DNA of 64,000 nucleotides from Rhizodiscina lignyota (lineage: Eukaryota > Ascomycota > Dothideomycetes > Aulographales > Rhizodiscinaceae), in assembly GCA_010015805.1 (NCBI GenBank), contig ML978134.1, positions 310,001 to 374,000 of the forward strand, given 5' to 3'. Position numbers and translations under genes: made by a program. Numbering within the stretch: position 1 is the first letter of the stretch; each line of letters begins with the position of its first letter. The notes below the pieces were generated by a model, which was not told where the DNA came from, ran no database searches, and was given only the letters and a program-made list of their open reading frames with translations. This document shows positions 37,345 to 48,996 of this stretch, piece after piece.

Positions 37345-39422
37345 ATGGCCACACTATCGCTCTGTGTAGCAGTCCTAGGGGCGGTGCTACTTGCCCTCAC
37401 CGGCAAGGTAGACGCGACAGTACAATCAGTTGTCATTTTCGCCAGAACTGGAGAAAGGACGCCGATTGTTGGACCGGACGATGTGAGGTTGACGAGCACT
37501 GGTGCTCAGCAAGCTTTCTCATTGGTACGTAGACGAGTTATGTACGATGTCTGTCTTTGAATGCTCTCCAAAGAATTCTTCGCTGTTGCTCTTGGCTTGA
37601 TACGTGGGATTTGATGCTTGTAATTGCGGCTGCGTAAAGCGAATGCATTGGATTCCCTAACGTCTCACCAGGGCCAACAATTCCGCGACCGCTACGTCGT
37701 GAACAATGACAGCAACTCTAACGCCTTCGCTCCCATCAATAACCTGAACACCAATCGCGCCGATCGAGAAGAGACGGTGATCCTGGTTCCAGATAATGAA
37801 TACTTTCAGGGATCCGCGCAAGCGTTTATGCAGTCTTTCTATCCACCTCACAAGCCAGAGGTTGAGGAAATCACCGACCTGTCGCAGATCCTCTCAGATA
37901 GCTCCGTCGTCGACAACCCTCTCAATGGCTACATCTACCCGCTTATCCACACCTCGTCCGACTTGGATCCGAACAGTATTTTCGTAGCCGGCGCTGACAA
38001 CTGCGTGACCTGGGCCGTGTCCGGATCTGAATACCTCGGTGATCCACAGTTCCTTGCGACTCAGAACGCCACAGTGAACTTGTATGACATGATCGGCATT
38101 GACGTACTCGCCTCTCTCTTCCCAGAAGGCAGCTGGGGCTACTACAACGCATACGCCATCTACGACTATGTGCGGTACCAGTACGTGCACAATTCGACTG
38201 TGTTCAAGATGTTCAACGACACTGCCTCGCTAGCAGTTCTCTCAGAGCTTCGCTGGTTAGCTGACCAGCATGAATGGGCGCTCAATGGTGATCAGAGCCC
38301 TAGTGGCATAACTGAGGGTGACAAAATCCGCACCATTGGTGGACAGACTCTTGCGGCCAAAATATTGGGTTTCCTGCAAAACGTAAGTTTTCTTAATGTG
38401 GACCATGTTTTCCCGGAATGAACAAAATACTGAATGGTACACAGAACGTGGCAACGTCAGGTGCAACCAACAAGCTCAACCTCATGGTTGGCGAATACGA
38501 CGTAATGCTCGCCCTCTTCTCCCTCCTCTCCCTCCCGGAGATCAATCCCGACTTCATGGGCCTACCCGACTTTGGCTCCGCACTCGTTTTCGAGCTCTTC
38601 GACCTCACAGGTAACGGCGACGGAGACGCTCCGGCTTCACAAGCTACGGCAGCCAACTCGACCTATCCGAACTCCGAGGATCTCTGGGTGCGCTTCTACT
38701 TCCAAAACGGCACTTCTTATGGTCCCGGCCTGCCTACCGATTCGCCCGATGACTCACGCGACTACCAGGCATACCCAATGTTCGGCCTCGGTCCGAGCCA
38801 GACGAGTATGCCATGGGCAGATTTCGAGGTCGCGATGGATCAGATCATGCTCAGCGACGTGGGCGGCTGGTGCGATGCCTGCTCTGCGTTCAGCGTCTTC
38901 TGCGCCGCATACACTAGCGACGACTCGTCGAGTGCGTTGGATTCTTCAGGGAGCGGAAGCCATTCGAACATGTCTCCGCAGGTTGCAGGCGTCATCGGTG
39001 CAGCGGTCACGCTGGGCGTGACGCTGATCGCAGCACTCCTCTTGCTCCTGTTTGGAGTCAGATTCAGACGCCAGCAGAACGCGTGGAGCAAGAAGCCTTC
39101 CGACCTGGGCGGCTTCAAGGGCAGCGCGAAGCTCGCGAGCGATCAGGACTTGACGCTGCCGAAGAACGGTGCCCCGATGGGAAAAGGTGGCGCTACGGTG
39201 CAGAGTGAAGCAGTAGGAGTGGCGGGAGCAGCAAGGGGCCATGAGAGGGTGGGAAGCTGGGAGTTGAAGGAGCCAAGCAGCCCAAGGAGCATTGGAGAGA
39301 GTCTTGGGAAGGACATTGAGGCGGGTTTGAGCTTGCCCAGAGAGGATGAGGGAAGGAAGAGCTTTGATGTGGGTGATGACGTGGGGTTCGCGAAGCCGGT
39401 TACGGCGAGAGAGAGCATTTAG
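37345..39422 (+). CDS. membrane-anchored histidine-acid-phosphatase-like protein, probably inactive
   Basis: Exons 37345-37524, 37672-38382 and 38445-39422 give 622 aa; introns 37525-37671 and 38383-38444 are GT...AG. A signal peptide (MATLSLCVAVLGAVLLALTG) leads into the histidine phosphatase fold. The signature RHGxRxP reads RTGERTP at residues 34-40, so the nucleophilic His is Thr35. The usual distal HD pair appears as YD in GEYDVMLALFSLL. One TM helix (VIGAAVTLGVTLIAALLLLL) follows a Ser-rich linker, with a cytoplasmic tail of about 120 residues. The topology suggests a cell-surface protein with the phosphatase-like domain outside. Family identity is firm; lack of activity is inferred. 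Confidence 0.82.
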
Positions 39423-39783
39423 ATGGCATAAGAGCGGTAATTTCTTTTACTTCGATATACCCGGTTTGGAAATGATGTATATGACTTTGGAGTTTAGGAA
39501 AGGGGGATGGTGGAGTTGCTCGTCATGATTCTCACCATCTCCATGTATACACGAAGATCATGAAATATAGAGACATAAATGACACCAAATTTCCGAAAAT
39601 TTGAACAAGAACTGAACTAGAGTATCATTCCAGCAAAGTCTTTTGGAGACTCGTGGGACGTGTAGATTATGGGACCGGACGGGAGAGGCGGCCAACCTAA
39701 CATGTCTCGGCAAACTCCGCAGCTCGAGTCTTCCGAAGCTGCCAACCTGAACTTTTTTTTCTGGACACCATCTATAGCAGAGC

Positions 39784-41491
39784 ATGGCAGACAGCGACCC
39801 CAAAGCGGGCGCATCTCAACCCCAAAATGCAGGCTCTTCAGCCTCTGCAGCCAAATTGGCTGCCCCTAAGGCTGTGCCAAAGCAAAATCCTGCTTTCGCG
39901 GCAATGGGTAGGGCATCCCCAATCTTGCCTTCGAAGAAGCAATTGAGGCAGCGAAACTAATCATCATATCTCAGGCCTGCCACGCCTCAGACTCCCCTCC
40001 CGCAATTGGATGATATTCCTTTCCATCGTCGGTGCTTGGACTGCAGCGGTAACGTACGACCGTCTCGAGAAGAAGCGCATGCGACAGAAATGGTGTCGGC
40101 TGGTCGAAGGACTGGCGAAGGAGCCGCTGCCGTCGAACATGATGGATCGCCGAGTCACTATCGTCTTAGGAGGCCCACCGGCAGATGGCGTCATGACTGC
40201 GCGCGAGCACTTTCATGAGTATGTCAAGCCGGTGTTGGTGAGCGCGGGCTTGGACTGGGATGTCGTAGAGGGGAGGAGGGAAGGAGATATCAGGGCTGGA
40301 TTGGCGGAGAGGGTGCGCAAGAGGAGGAAGATGGCTGGGGAGGCGGGAACACAAGGAGAAGAGGAGCTGCAGGAGGATACGGAGGTATTGCTGGACGATT
40401 TGAGGAACAGGATGGGCACGAGGGAGTGGGATGGGATTGCGGGAGATGTGGTAATTGGGAGACATGCTTGGAAGGAGTATGTGAGAGGATTGCATGAAGG
40501 TTGGTTGGGACCTGTGGACGATCCTAAGCCTGCAAAAGTTGAGGAGGTTCCTGCAGTTGCCGATGGGTTCGTTGCAGAGGCATCAACCCAGCAGGTGTCC
40601 TCTGATGCGGCATCGAGCCCGACTCAGACTCTTGATGCATCTGACGCTGATCCTTTGATGATGCTTAAGTCAGGGGACGAAGCATCTCCCACCTCCGATA
40701 CCTCTTCGTCCGAAACGCCGGATTCGGACACCACGTCTGCAGAGCCCAATAAGGAGGAAGAGAAGCCTGAAGAGAAGTCGAAAGAGCAACCGAAACGAAA
40801 ACAGCCCGATCCATTCATATCACCTGTAGAGTATCCTTCCGCCGTTCTCTCACCATCCTGCCCACCTATCCTTGGACCATCTACTCCAGTATCCTTCCCT
40901 CACCTCCTCGGCTTCTTCAACTTCCCCATCAGAATATATCGGTTCCTGAACAAGCGCCATCTTGCTGATGACATTGGACGACAAGTCGCTGCTGCCGCGC
41001 TAGGAGTATATCGACCATACGAAACAACCACATCCGAATTCACGTCAGATCCAGCATCTGAGTTCTACCCTCCGCCAACCTCGACATTACCGCTTGACAT
41101 CTCTTCCGAAGACGGAGATGGCACTGGGAACCCATCAACACAGCGCCGTCTCGGCATAGACGGCGAACAGAAAGCCATCCTTGAGCACGAGGAAGCCGAA
41201 TGGCACAAGTCAGCGCGCAAGCGCGATGAGGACGAGCCGGGCAAGGAGCGTGTCTGGATCGACGACATGGTGCTAGATCCGCGTATTGCAGCACGTATGC
41301 AGAGGTTTGTGCTCTCCGTGGAGGATGAACAGAGGGCGAAACAGATAGCGGAGGCGCTAAGCAGGGAGAGGTGGCAGAAAGTGTGGGATGTACCTGCAAG
41401 AATAGTAAGAGGGGCGCGTTTCGCTCTGGGACTTGGACCCAAAGAGAAGTTGCCATTGGAGACAGTAGGGTATTGGGATGAGGATTCATGA
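39784..41491 (+). CDS. TIM54: mitochondrial inner-membrane import subunit TIM54
   Basis: Exons 39784-39907 and 39975-41491 give 546 aa; intron 39908-39974 is GT...AG. TIM54 is part of the TIM22 complex that inserts carrier proteins into the inner membrane. A Pro/Ala-rich N-terminus is followed by one TM helix (WMIFLSIVGAWTAAVTYDRL, about residues 53-72) and the conserved KWCRLVEGLAKEPLP, VTIVLGGPPADG and FHEYVKPVLVSAGLDWDVVE. An acidic, low-complexity middle (KEEEKPEEKSKEQPKRK) precedes a second conserved part (HLLGFFNFPIRIYRFLNKRH). The intergenic 39423-39783 upstream holds nothing recognisable. Confidence 0.92.
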
Positions 41492-42239
41492 TGCAGAGAG
41501 CTTGAAACCGTGGAAGATAGGAAACGAGAAGGACTAGTAGATTTTTGTAGTATAATTGTAGTATAGCTGGGATTCTCTTCTCTTGAGCCTTGCTGTAAGG
41601 CATTATGAATAACTTGGAAAGAAGGCAATGTAGAGACTCCTACAGTTATCGAACCGTCTCTGAAGGAAGCGTATAACCATCAGCTCACCCTCCGTCGTGC
41701 ATGTGCACTTGTAGACGAACGTCAGGGAGAGGTAACCTGTCATGTCTTGTCTAAATAGCGATAGATATAGAAGGATAAAGTGACACCATACAAAGTCCAT
41801 TTCTGCTTTTGGTCGGAAGTTACACAGGGGTACATGTATAGCATAAGCGCTAAGTCAACAACCTGAGCCAAAGTGATTTGACCTTGATGGTGCCTGATTT
41901 TGGGACCCCGAGCAATCGGCCTGCGACATCTTGTCCCATTCGACCTTTCATGCATATTTTCTCAAGCTGTGCATAGATCGCAGCCTTGTCGATTCTGCCT
42001 AAGTTAAATGAATCGGCATCTCCTTGAGATCCCAGCCTGATCAGCGGCAACGATTCCGACATAGTGCACCAGCACGGGTCGGTGCTACTAGGGACGACCG
42101 ACATTTGAAAAAACATCTCTGTACAACTCATTCGCGGAATCTGAAGTGTGAGATTTATCTGAAGTGACGCGAGAATCTAACTACAAGAGTGAACTGTACA
42201 GGCTAGAGAGGAATACCTTTGAACAGAAAGAGTAAATCA
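41492..42239. other. intergenic region with one doubtful 93-aa frame
   Basis: A minus-strand frame at 42131-41850 (93 aa, start MSCTEMFFQMSVV) has no recognised domain and could be chance. It lies just downstream of the DUF6536 gene in a different frame. A weak short-repeat-like stretch (TTCAGAGACGGTT on the minus strand) is at about 41655-41672. Confidence 0.3.
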
Positions 42240-44910
42240 TTAGTCCTTCCTACTTATCGTAGTATTCCGACGAGCCGCCCTTGTCACCGAGAGCCAGATG
42301 CCCATAAAAACCTTGATTGTAGGAGTCACTATATTGTTCTTCGCCATATCGGTCAACTTCCACTGCTTGTTCTTTTTGTCGACGAAACAAGGCCCAATAA
42401 ATTCTGCTCCAGCTTCAGGAGGTTGGATTTGGTCAATGTCTGTTGAGAAGACTAGCCTGTGTGTACACCCTGATATTCTGTATTGCTCATCACGCACGAT
42501 TCCTAAACTGATAGGGTACAGATACGCATCAGAATCGTCTTTTGGGCGCTGACATACGGTTCTGATGGCACTGCTGTTGAAACCCATCAGCTGGAAACCG
42601 GGCGGGATGTCGACGTAATGTCTCAACACTGAATTCACCAACAAAGCTATCACTAAGCCTGCAGCAAGAGTGATAGCTAATATTGACCCAAGAATAGAAG
42701 ATCCCCGACCGGTGCCATCGTATACAGGCAATCTCCCGCCATCGGCGCCGGGACCAAAGGAGCTGGATTGGACGACGAAAATGCTTTGAGAAATCAGCCA
42801 GTGCAGTAGTATGGAGCAGCCCATGAGGGGTCCAGAGTATTTCCACGGGAGAGAGAGGAAGTAGGAGGATCGTTGCATTCCGATAGGCGATGATACACGC
42901 AAGGGTTTCTTCCCGTCTTTGCGTAGGAAACGTATCCATTCGTCCGCAACCACTTCCCTCGTGAGAATATTGTTGTAAAACAGATAAAGAAAGCTGACCG
43001 CCAATTGGGGACTGTTGGCAATCAAAGTATTGCCTAAAAGGATCTTCAGGTTGGTAGTGCCATCCGTATGCAGAAAAGGACCTAGTCCTGTATGCGTAGT
43101 CGCTGCATTACTTTTGAAGCCTTGTTTCCAGATGCCAGAAGCACTCATATCAAGCCCGAACTTACGCAAAGACACGATGGGTGAAGCAACAAAGTAAGCT
43201 GCAACTGCCAAACCCGTGACAAACCTCATTCAACACGTTAGCATTGAAGCACTAAGATTCAATTGCTGTAACTTACAATAAGATTGAAAGAATCCAAGCT
43301 GGAAAGGTAATAGCTCCAGACCAGGGAATGCGGTTCGGGTGCCAGACTGCCAGCTTTGCTTCAACGAAGTCCGGCTTACGCGTCATCGCCGCACTCTCAG
43401 CATGAGTTGAGCTCGGTGATTCCAGAAAATTGTGGATTGTATCTCCTAGGGTTATCATAGTCCTCCTATTCTTCTTGTCTTTCTGGGCTTTAACATCGTG
43501 ACGATGTTTAAACCACGTCCACCCTATGAGTAAACTCGAGATTAAGGTGCACACGCACACAAATGCCAAAATATCTGCGCTGTAGTGTAGCCCGCACCTC
43601 TCTTGGTTGTTAGCCTCGTCTCCAGCCAAGCAATGATCTACCGTTATCCTCAGTTGGTCGCGCCGCAAAAGCTGCCAGTGATCCGCAAACGTGGCCGCAA
43701 ACTCTTCATTGCAATTATATTGGTCCTGTGTCTGTGCAGAGCATATCCACCAGGCCGAAGTTTGCCAAGACTGCCACGCTGACACCCAGCCGTCAATCAA
43801 CGATGAGCCATTGTTCATCAGGGACGACATATTGCCAGCAACAACGATGAGCTTGCTAGTTGAGTTCAAAGGGTTGATATACCGCGCAATACAATCCCTC
43901 GTATCGAGGCGAGTGAAGTTGGGTGCAGCGATCTGTAAAGAGTATATGAGTGACTTATTGAGTGCCGCGTTTCCGTAGTTAGGGTTAGGTTTCCAGAACG
44001 AGAAATGTCCTAGCGGATCGGAAACCGTCCAGTTATCTCCTGCTACCATAAAGTCATCCGTGGCTATTGCGCGCGGTATCGCGGATACGGGTATAGACGT
44101 GAAGATGGCCGAGTTCCAACTATATTGGTGCAATGACATGGTCAGCCTGTTTCCCGCAACAAGTAAAAGATGAATGAAAAGCAAAGGCCAGCTTACAATA
44201 AATGTAATATGGTTGAAACCAGTCCAAGAATGGCGTAGATCAGGACTCTTTGCCGCTGGATATATCGCAAGTTCTTGATGCTAGGAACCCCGATTTCTAG
44301 TGAGACGCCCATGGAGTGTGCTCGATCAATTTCCTCTCGCGAGGGTGCGACAAGAACCTGCATGCAGTAATTTCCAGCTCCGAGAAAGAGAGATGAAATG
44401 ATATTCAACCCCACATGCAAAGCATTGTTAATGATGCTTACTTTGTTGCAGTTGCCAAGTGTGAACGTTCCTATTTGTCGAGAGTCTGGCGGGTAAGACG
44501 AGACTGCGTATGTTATGATGCCAATATTAGCTGCGAAAACTAAAAAGGCGGCAACCGTCTGTATCCTGAGCATTGTCGTTCTCTTCGCCATTTTCACTCT
44601 TAACGTTATTGCACGTTCATGTGTCGGGTCAAGTTCTGGGATGTACTTTTTCAAAACCTCCGTCTTCGCATAGCGGCTGGATCTCGTTCAGTCAGCGATA
44701 CCGTGTTAAATAGCTAAGAGGTAAGCTGATGGTTGAGTACTCATTAGAGGTTCCAAATTCCGCCAGTAGTTGAGTTCGTTCGCCCATTTCTCGGTCCTCT
44801 GGTGCAGCGGCTTCTGTTTCCCAAGATTGTGCCATGCCTTCACCTTCTGCTGCCCACGATTCTCGGTCGCTCCCTGACCCCTCCATTGCATGTGCAGCAC
44901 CATTAGACAT
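42240..44910 (-). CDS. DUF6536 multi-pass membrane protein
   Basis: Minus-strand exons 44910-44741, 44676-44197, 44119-43277 and 43224-42240 give 825 aa; introns 44677-44740, 44120-44196 and 43225-43276 are GT...AG. After an acidic N-terminus, the DUF6536 block is clear: MLRIQTVAAFLVFAANIG, GNYCMQVLVAPSREEIDRAH, SLEIGVPSIKNLRYIQRQR. About eight TM segments follow in two groups, separated by a roughly 190-residue extracytoplasmic region with Asn-x-Ser/Thr sites and Cys. The family is fungus-specific and has no established function. The last exon ends in TISRKD before stop. Confidence 0.82.
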
Positions 44911-45154
44911 CGCTTGGATAGTAGCTATCTGTTGTCAGGTCCGTTCACGGAATGCTCAGGTCGAGGAGTCGCTTCGCGTCCTTAGACGACAGTACAATTG
45001 TTGCAGCACATGAAGCTGGTAAATTGTCTTCAGAATCACGAAAATGGATCATGCACTGAAATATGACCAAGAAAAAGAAAGGGGGGGGAAAAAGGGAAAA
45101 AAATAGTAATTCTGAGCGAATGAGCACTACCATATCGTAGAGAGCTGATGGCAG

Positions 45155-45243
45155 TGCCGGGCAAATGCGAGGCAGTGCTGGTCATTTCGATGCTTCGCAA
45201 CCTATAATCAATACGGAGTAGCCGCCCGGCAAATGCGAGGCAG
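45155..45243 (+). repeat. direct repeat containing GGCAAATGCGAGGCAG
   Basis: Two copies, at 45155-45175 and 45225-45243, share GGCAAATGCGAGGCAG and are spaced about 70 bp apart. A related CCCGGCAAATACGCGACA lies at about 56599-56616. The surrounding gap 44911-45485 holds no gene; a purine-rich run lies at about 45060-45105. Confidence 0.6.
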
Positions 45244-45485
45244 GCAGGGCAGATTTAGCATATTTCGCTCCTGTATCAAAGGGCGCAAGTTGTGCAGCAT
45301 CCTTCACAAAGATTTTAATTATATTTTCCTAACCATCCTTTAAATTGTAACAGTGACTTATACATTTACGAGGCACTCATGATGACAATGTGCGTCGGAT
45401 CAGGGCGCCGAAGTCTCGATGGATTCCGACGTTTCAATACACTCGGTTTCGATATTCAGGCTGGGATACCGTTTGAACACCCCTT

Positions 45486-47141
45486 TCACGCCTTCAAGAA
45501 CTTCTCAACCTCATCCAAGAAGCCCTGCTCATTCTCCACCATGGGCAAATGGCCCGCGCCCGCAAGAACCACGTACTGAGCCCCTGACTTGCCGTATTCC
45601 TTCGACATCTTCTCCATCGTGGCTGGCATCGCGCCATCCTTCTCACCAGCCAGGTAGGTGCACGGCAAGTCGCTCTTCGCAGCCTTGTCCTTAAGATCGT
45701 ACACCCACAGCGCCTGAACACAAGCCTTAAAGCCATCCAGTGACCAGCGCTCGACCATGCCCTTGACCTTCTCTGCCACAGGCAGGAACTCAGACTTCTT
45801 ATACGACTCCGGGTTGAACCATCTCCGGACCGTGAGCTCCGCGAGTTCGGACCCAACGATCGTTTCCCCCGCCTCGTTAGTGGCGCCCTGCTTCTCCGCT
45901 ATAGCGATGCGCTCCTTCCACGCCTTATCATTACCTGGGACTGCAGATGACGCCGTATCGCAGCTAATGAACCGTGCCACGCGCTGAGGATTCGATATCG
46001 AGGCATTGAGCACTGTGCAGCCGCCTAGGGAGACGCCAATCATCAGGGCCGCCTTTGGGACTCTTACCGCGTCGAGCAGGCTTATAATATCTCCTGCCAG
46101 AACGTCGACGTTTATCGGCTTTGTGCCATGTTTCGCGTAGCGCCCGCGCGTGTTGTAACGCAGGATGCGATAGTTGCTATGCTTGGACAGGAATGTGCTG
46201 ACGAAGTTATCCCAAATGCCCCATTCTGTCAGGATGGCGTTGCTGAGCAGGATAAGCGGTGCATCCTGATCCCAGGAGCCTTCTAGGCGATATGAGATTT
46301 CGACACCGTCGGGAGTTGTGATGTAGGATTCTATCGCTGGGAATGCGACACCTGTGCTTGCGGGGAAGCTCTTGGTCTTGCCGTCTGTTGAGGTCTCCGC
46401 GGGTACGTCAGGAGAGGAGAGAGACGTAAGATCGCGTGGTGCCTGGCCGAAAGTGTAATACAGGCCGAAGACGCGTCGGTGTCGCGCTTTGATCATTTCG
46501 TAGATCTTCTTCGTCATATCTGTCGCTGATGCGGCTTTATGCTCAGGCCCGCCAAGCCCGTTCTCTGGCTCATACTCATGCAACGCCATATACTCAATGT
46601 CGTCTTTGGGCTCGATTGACGAGCTGACGAAGCGTCGTGAGCGTAGCCACCCGGGTACTTTCGACAGCATAGGGACGTGCTCTTCCGTATACCACTTTGC
46701 AAGCTCTGCCGGATCACCACCGGGCTTGAGGTAGAATGATACTTGAACTATGACTCTGTTCTGTCCCTCTTTCACTGTCTCCAATGGTGTCCACTTCTCG
46801 CTCTTCCAATCCTTCACGAGATCGAAGAACTTGCGACTGATATTGATCTGTGCCTTCGTATCACGTTCTCTCTGACTCTCCGCCGGTGGTTGTCGAAGCA
46901 GTGTATACGGCTCCTTTACCAGCTCCTTCATGTCAGTCACATCGTAGATTGCCATCCATTCGTGCTCGCCCTTGCCTGTATCATCAAGGTCGGTTGCTCT
47001 GTATCGGAAGCCGTTGCGGAAGATGGATGGGTGACGCAGACGCAGCGGACCGTGCTCATTGTTGTACCAGTCGTGGAAGCGCGCTGAGGAAAGGGAAGGC
47101 TTGGGCGCCATTGTCACGTAGAGGATGCCTTCGTGTGCCAT
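45486..47141 (-). CDS. EthD-like double domain fused to 3-oxoadipate enol-lactonase-type alpha/beta hydrolase
   Basis: An intronless gene of 551 aa. Residues 1-235 hold two copies of a ferredoxin-like EthD/Dabb-type module with matching motifs: WYNNEHGPLRLRHP at about 25-38 and WYTEEHVPMLSKVP at about 150-163. Residues 270-551 form an alpha/beta hydrolase resembling PcaD enol-lactone hydrolase, with nucleophile Ser371 in IGVSLGG, a likely acid Asp502 in GEKDG and His531 in GAGHLP. PcaD converts 3-oxoadipate enol-lactone to beta-ketoadipate. Because a CMLE gene and a ring-cleavage dioxygenase lie within 5 kb, a role in the carboxymuconolactone to beta-ketoadipate step is likely; a decarboxylase or isomerase role for the EthD part is inference. 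Confidence 0.82.
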   Translation of the reverse strand: MAHEGILYVTMAPKPSLSSARFHDWYNNEHGPLRLRHPSIFRNGFRYRATDLDDTGKGEHEWMAIYDVTDMKELVKEPYTLLRQPPAESQRERDTKAQINISRKFFDLVKDWKSEKWTPLETVKEGQNRVIVQVSFYLKPGGDPAELAKWYTEEHVPMLSKVPGWLRSRRFVSSSIEPKDDIEYMALHEYEPENGLGGPEHKAASATDMTKKIYEMIKARHRRVFGLYYTFGQAPRDLTSLSSPDVPAETSTDGKTKSFPASTGVAFPAIESYITTPDGVEISYRLEGSWDQDAPLILLSNAILTEWGIWDNFVSTFLSKHSNYRILRYNTRGRYAKHGTKPINVDVLAGDIISLLDAVRVPKAALMIGVSLGGCTVLNASISNPQRVARFISCDTASSAVPGNDKAWKERIAIAEKQGATNEAGETIVGSELAELTVRRWFNPESYKKSEFLPVAEKVKGMVERWSLDGFKACVQALWVYDLKDKAAKSDLPCTYLAGEKDGAMPATMEKMSKEYGKSGAQYVVLAGAGHLPMVENEQGFLDEVEKFLKA

Positions 47142-48362
47142 GATGACGAGTTGGGGTGGGTTGACTGCCTAGGAGCTGTATATCGTCAATTCAGGTATGA
47201 CTTCTCTCCTTGACTACGAATTGTGAGACGAGACAGGAATTGAAGGATTTGGAAATAGAGAATGAGCCAAAAAGGTTTTTGATCTGAACGGAGTGTAAAC
47301 ATCCACCTGGGCACATATGCCACTTGGTGTAGAGGGGGATGGCAGCAACCGTTGGCGGGGTGTATGCATCCTATAAGGTCTACCCGGAATGTGGCCCCGC
47401 TGCTAACGGGGACTGACATCTGATTACATGTGCCCAATTCGAGGTGGTGAAGCCGGGCAATCGTGCCGCTGAGGCCTTTGTAATTCGATGCCAGTTCCGA
47501 GTCCGGAGCCGCGCGAGAAAGGACTTCGGAAGAAGGGTCGGCAAATCGCGTTACGTCATCAGGATTCGTTGCGCGTTTACAACGGCTACTCAGAACGGAT
47601 GAACAATATGGAATCAACAGTTTTTGCTACCCCCGACTCATAGTTGACGAGTGTAGTCTGTCGAAGCGGTTACGTGTGTTGAGAGTGATACACCAAGGCG
47701 ACCTGTCTCCCAGCATGATCGCATCGATAGATTCTAGCGCGTTCAAAGCCCAGTTATGTCCATTCAATCAGTTACACCCTCAGTACTTCACCATATCAGG
47801 CCGGAATGTTAGCATCTGCCAATACCCTGGACTACATAACTCCTGAACCAAATGTGGCAAGTACGCGAATCTGCATTTACTCCTACCTTAGTTGCGCAGC
47901 CTCTCATATGTACGACGGATGCTATGTTTTCATTTCAATTAAAGCCGAAATCTCAATCGCAAGAGCATGGGCAATCAAGGAGGAAGTCCAGGTAGTCTAC
48001 CAAATGTTGTATCGACTCCCCCTGAGACGAGAACTGTACTTGGTGCGGAGCATCGAATTCCAACTGCTTCACCTCTCTATTAAACGGCTAACACGACCAA
48101 TACAAGCGCGCGAAATGATTGCTATTAACCTTCATTTCATTTCTGCCCGCATTTCCTTTTCATGGTCCAATAGTATGTTCTCGCGGGGGGCTCACGACAT
48201 CAACGTTAAACATGTAGTTTTCCTATTTAACCTGTCTCTACTCCGTAGACCATCTCCAACTGTCTTTCCTCATCAATCCCACAGCGACAGTATCACAGAC
48301 AAAGATCCGGAGGAGTACGCAAGATCAAAGCCTTTCGATAAACCAAAGGATCAATCAACATC
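47142..48362. other. intergenic region between hydrolase and secreted protein genes
   Basis: A 1.2-kb divergent gap. Frames at 47617-47186 (minus) and 47806-48663 (plus; it runs into the next gene in another frame) look non-coding: no domain and unusual composition. Promoters of both neighbours are expected here. Confidence 0.4.
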
Positions 48363-48809
48363 ATGCAACTTACGAAACTCTGCCTTTTGGCCCTTAGCAT
48401 TGCCTCCCTCGCAGCAGCCTATGCAGACGCTCACAATGCATCTCAATCTGCCATCCTGGACCCGACTGTGTGCTGGAGACTCTGCCGCATGCGCATCGGA
48501 GGACCCACGAAACATCACGGCAAACTCAAGCTCAATAATGAAGAGTGGCTCATTAGCATGGTGTATTGTGTCCAGGAAGAATGCGGCGATGAGCCAGCCA
48601 TGGAAATCGTTAGGCGAATTGCTCAAGCATTCGACAGATTGGCAGAAAAACAGAAATCGGTGACCATTGTTAAACTGGGGGTTGACGATGACCACTCATC
48701 ATCCCCAAGCCTTGGCGCAAAGGCAGGAAATATATTATTTAGATTGTTCATACTCTACCAATTATTGTCTATTGGTAGACGGGTGGGATTGATTGAGGGT
48801 CGACAATGA
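48363..48809 (+). CDS. small secreted cysteine-containing protein
   Basis: A single exon of 148 aa. A clear signal peptide (MQLTKLCLLALSIASLAAAY) is followed by four cysteines in pairs: CWRLC, then CVQEEC about 35 residues later. The segment SMVYCVQEECGDEP recalls the extracellular N-terminus of fungal ferric reductases, but no reductase follows; this is a weak resemblance. A moderately hydrophobic stretch near the end (NILFRLFILYQLLSIG) could anchor it. It lies between two aromatic-catabolism genes; a functional link is unproven. The upstream ATG-rich frame in another phase was not preferred. Confidence 0.55.
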   Translation: MQLTKLCLLALSIASLAAAYADAHNASQSAILDPTVCWRLCRMRIGGPTKHHGKLKLNNEEWLISMVYCVQEECGDEPAMEIVRRIAQAFDRLAEKQKSVTIVKLGVDDDHSSSPSLGAKAGNILFRLFILYQLLSIGRRVGLIEGRQ

Positions 48810-48996
48810 TGAAGATGATTATTTTAGGAGGTAATGGGCGCCGAGGCCCCTATGCCTAGCTAGCCATACGCGAAGGGATATGTATGTTCGTAGGTTATAG
48901 ATTTCATTTGCAAATGACCCACTCCGATCTGTACTTGAGCTCTAATTGAACCTCTGCTCTCCGCTCGACGTCATAGTCATTCTGCTAGACCTCCTA

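Noticed and set aside
43976-43990. TTAGGGTTAGG telomere-like string
   Set aside because: It lies in DUF6536 coding sequence (minus-strand KPNPNYG region) and is explained by the codons.
47806-48663. 285-aa open frame on the plus strand
   Set aside because: It overlaps the secreted-protein gene in another frame and lacks a domain or signal; the 148-aa frame with a signal peptide is more credible.
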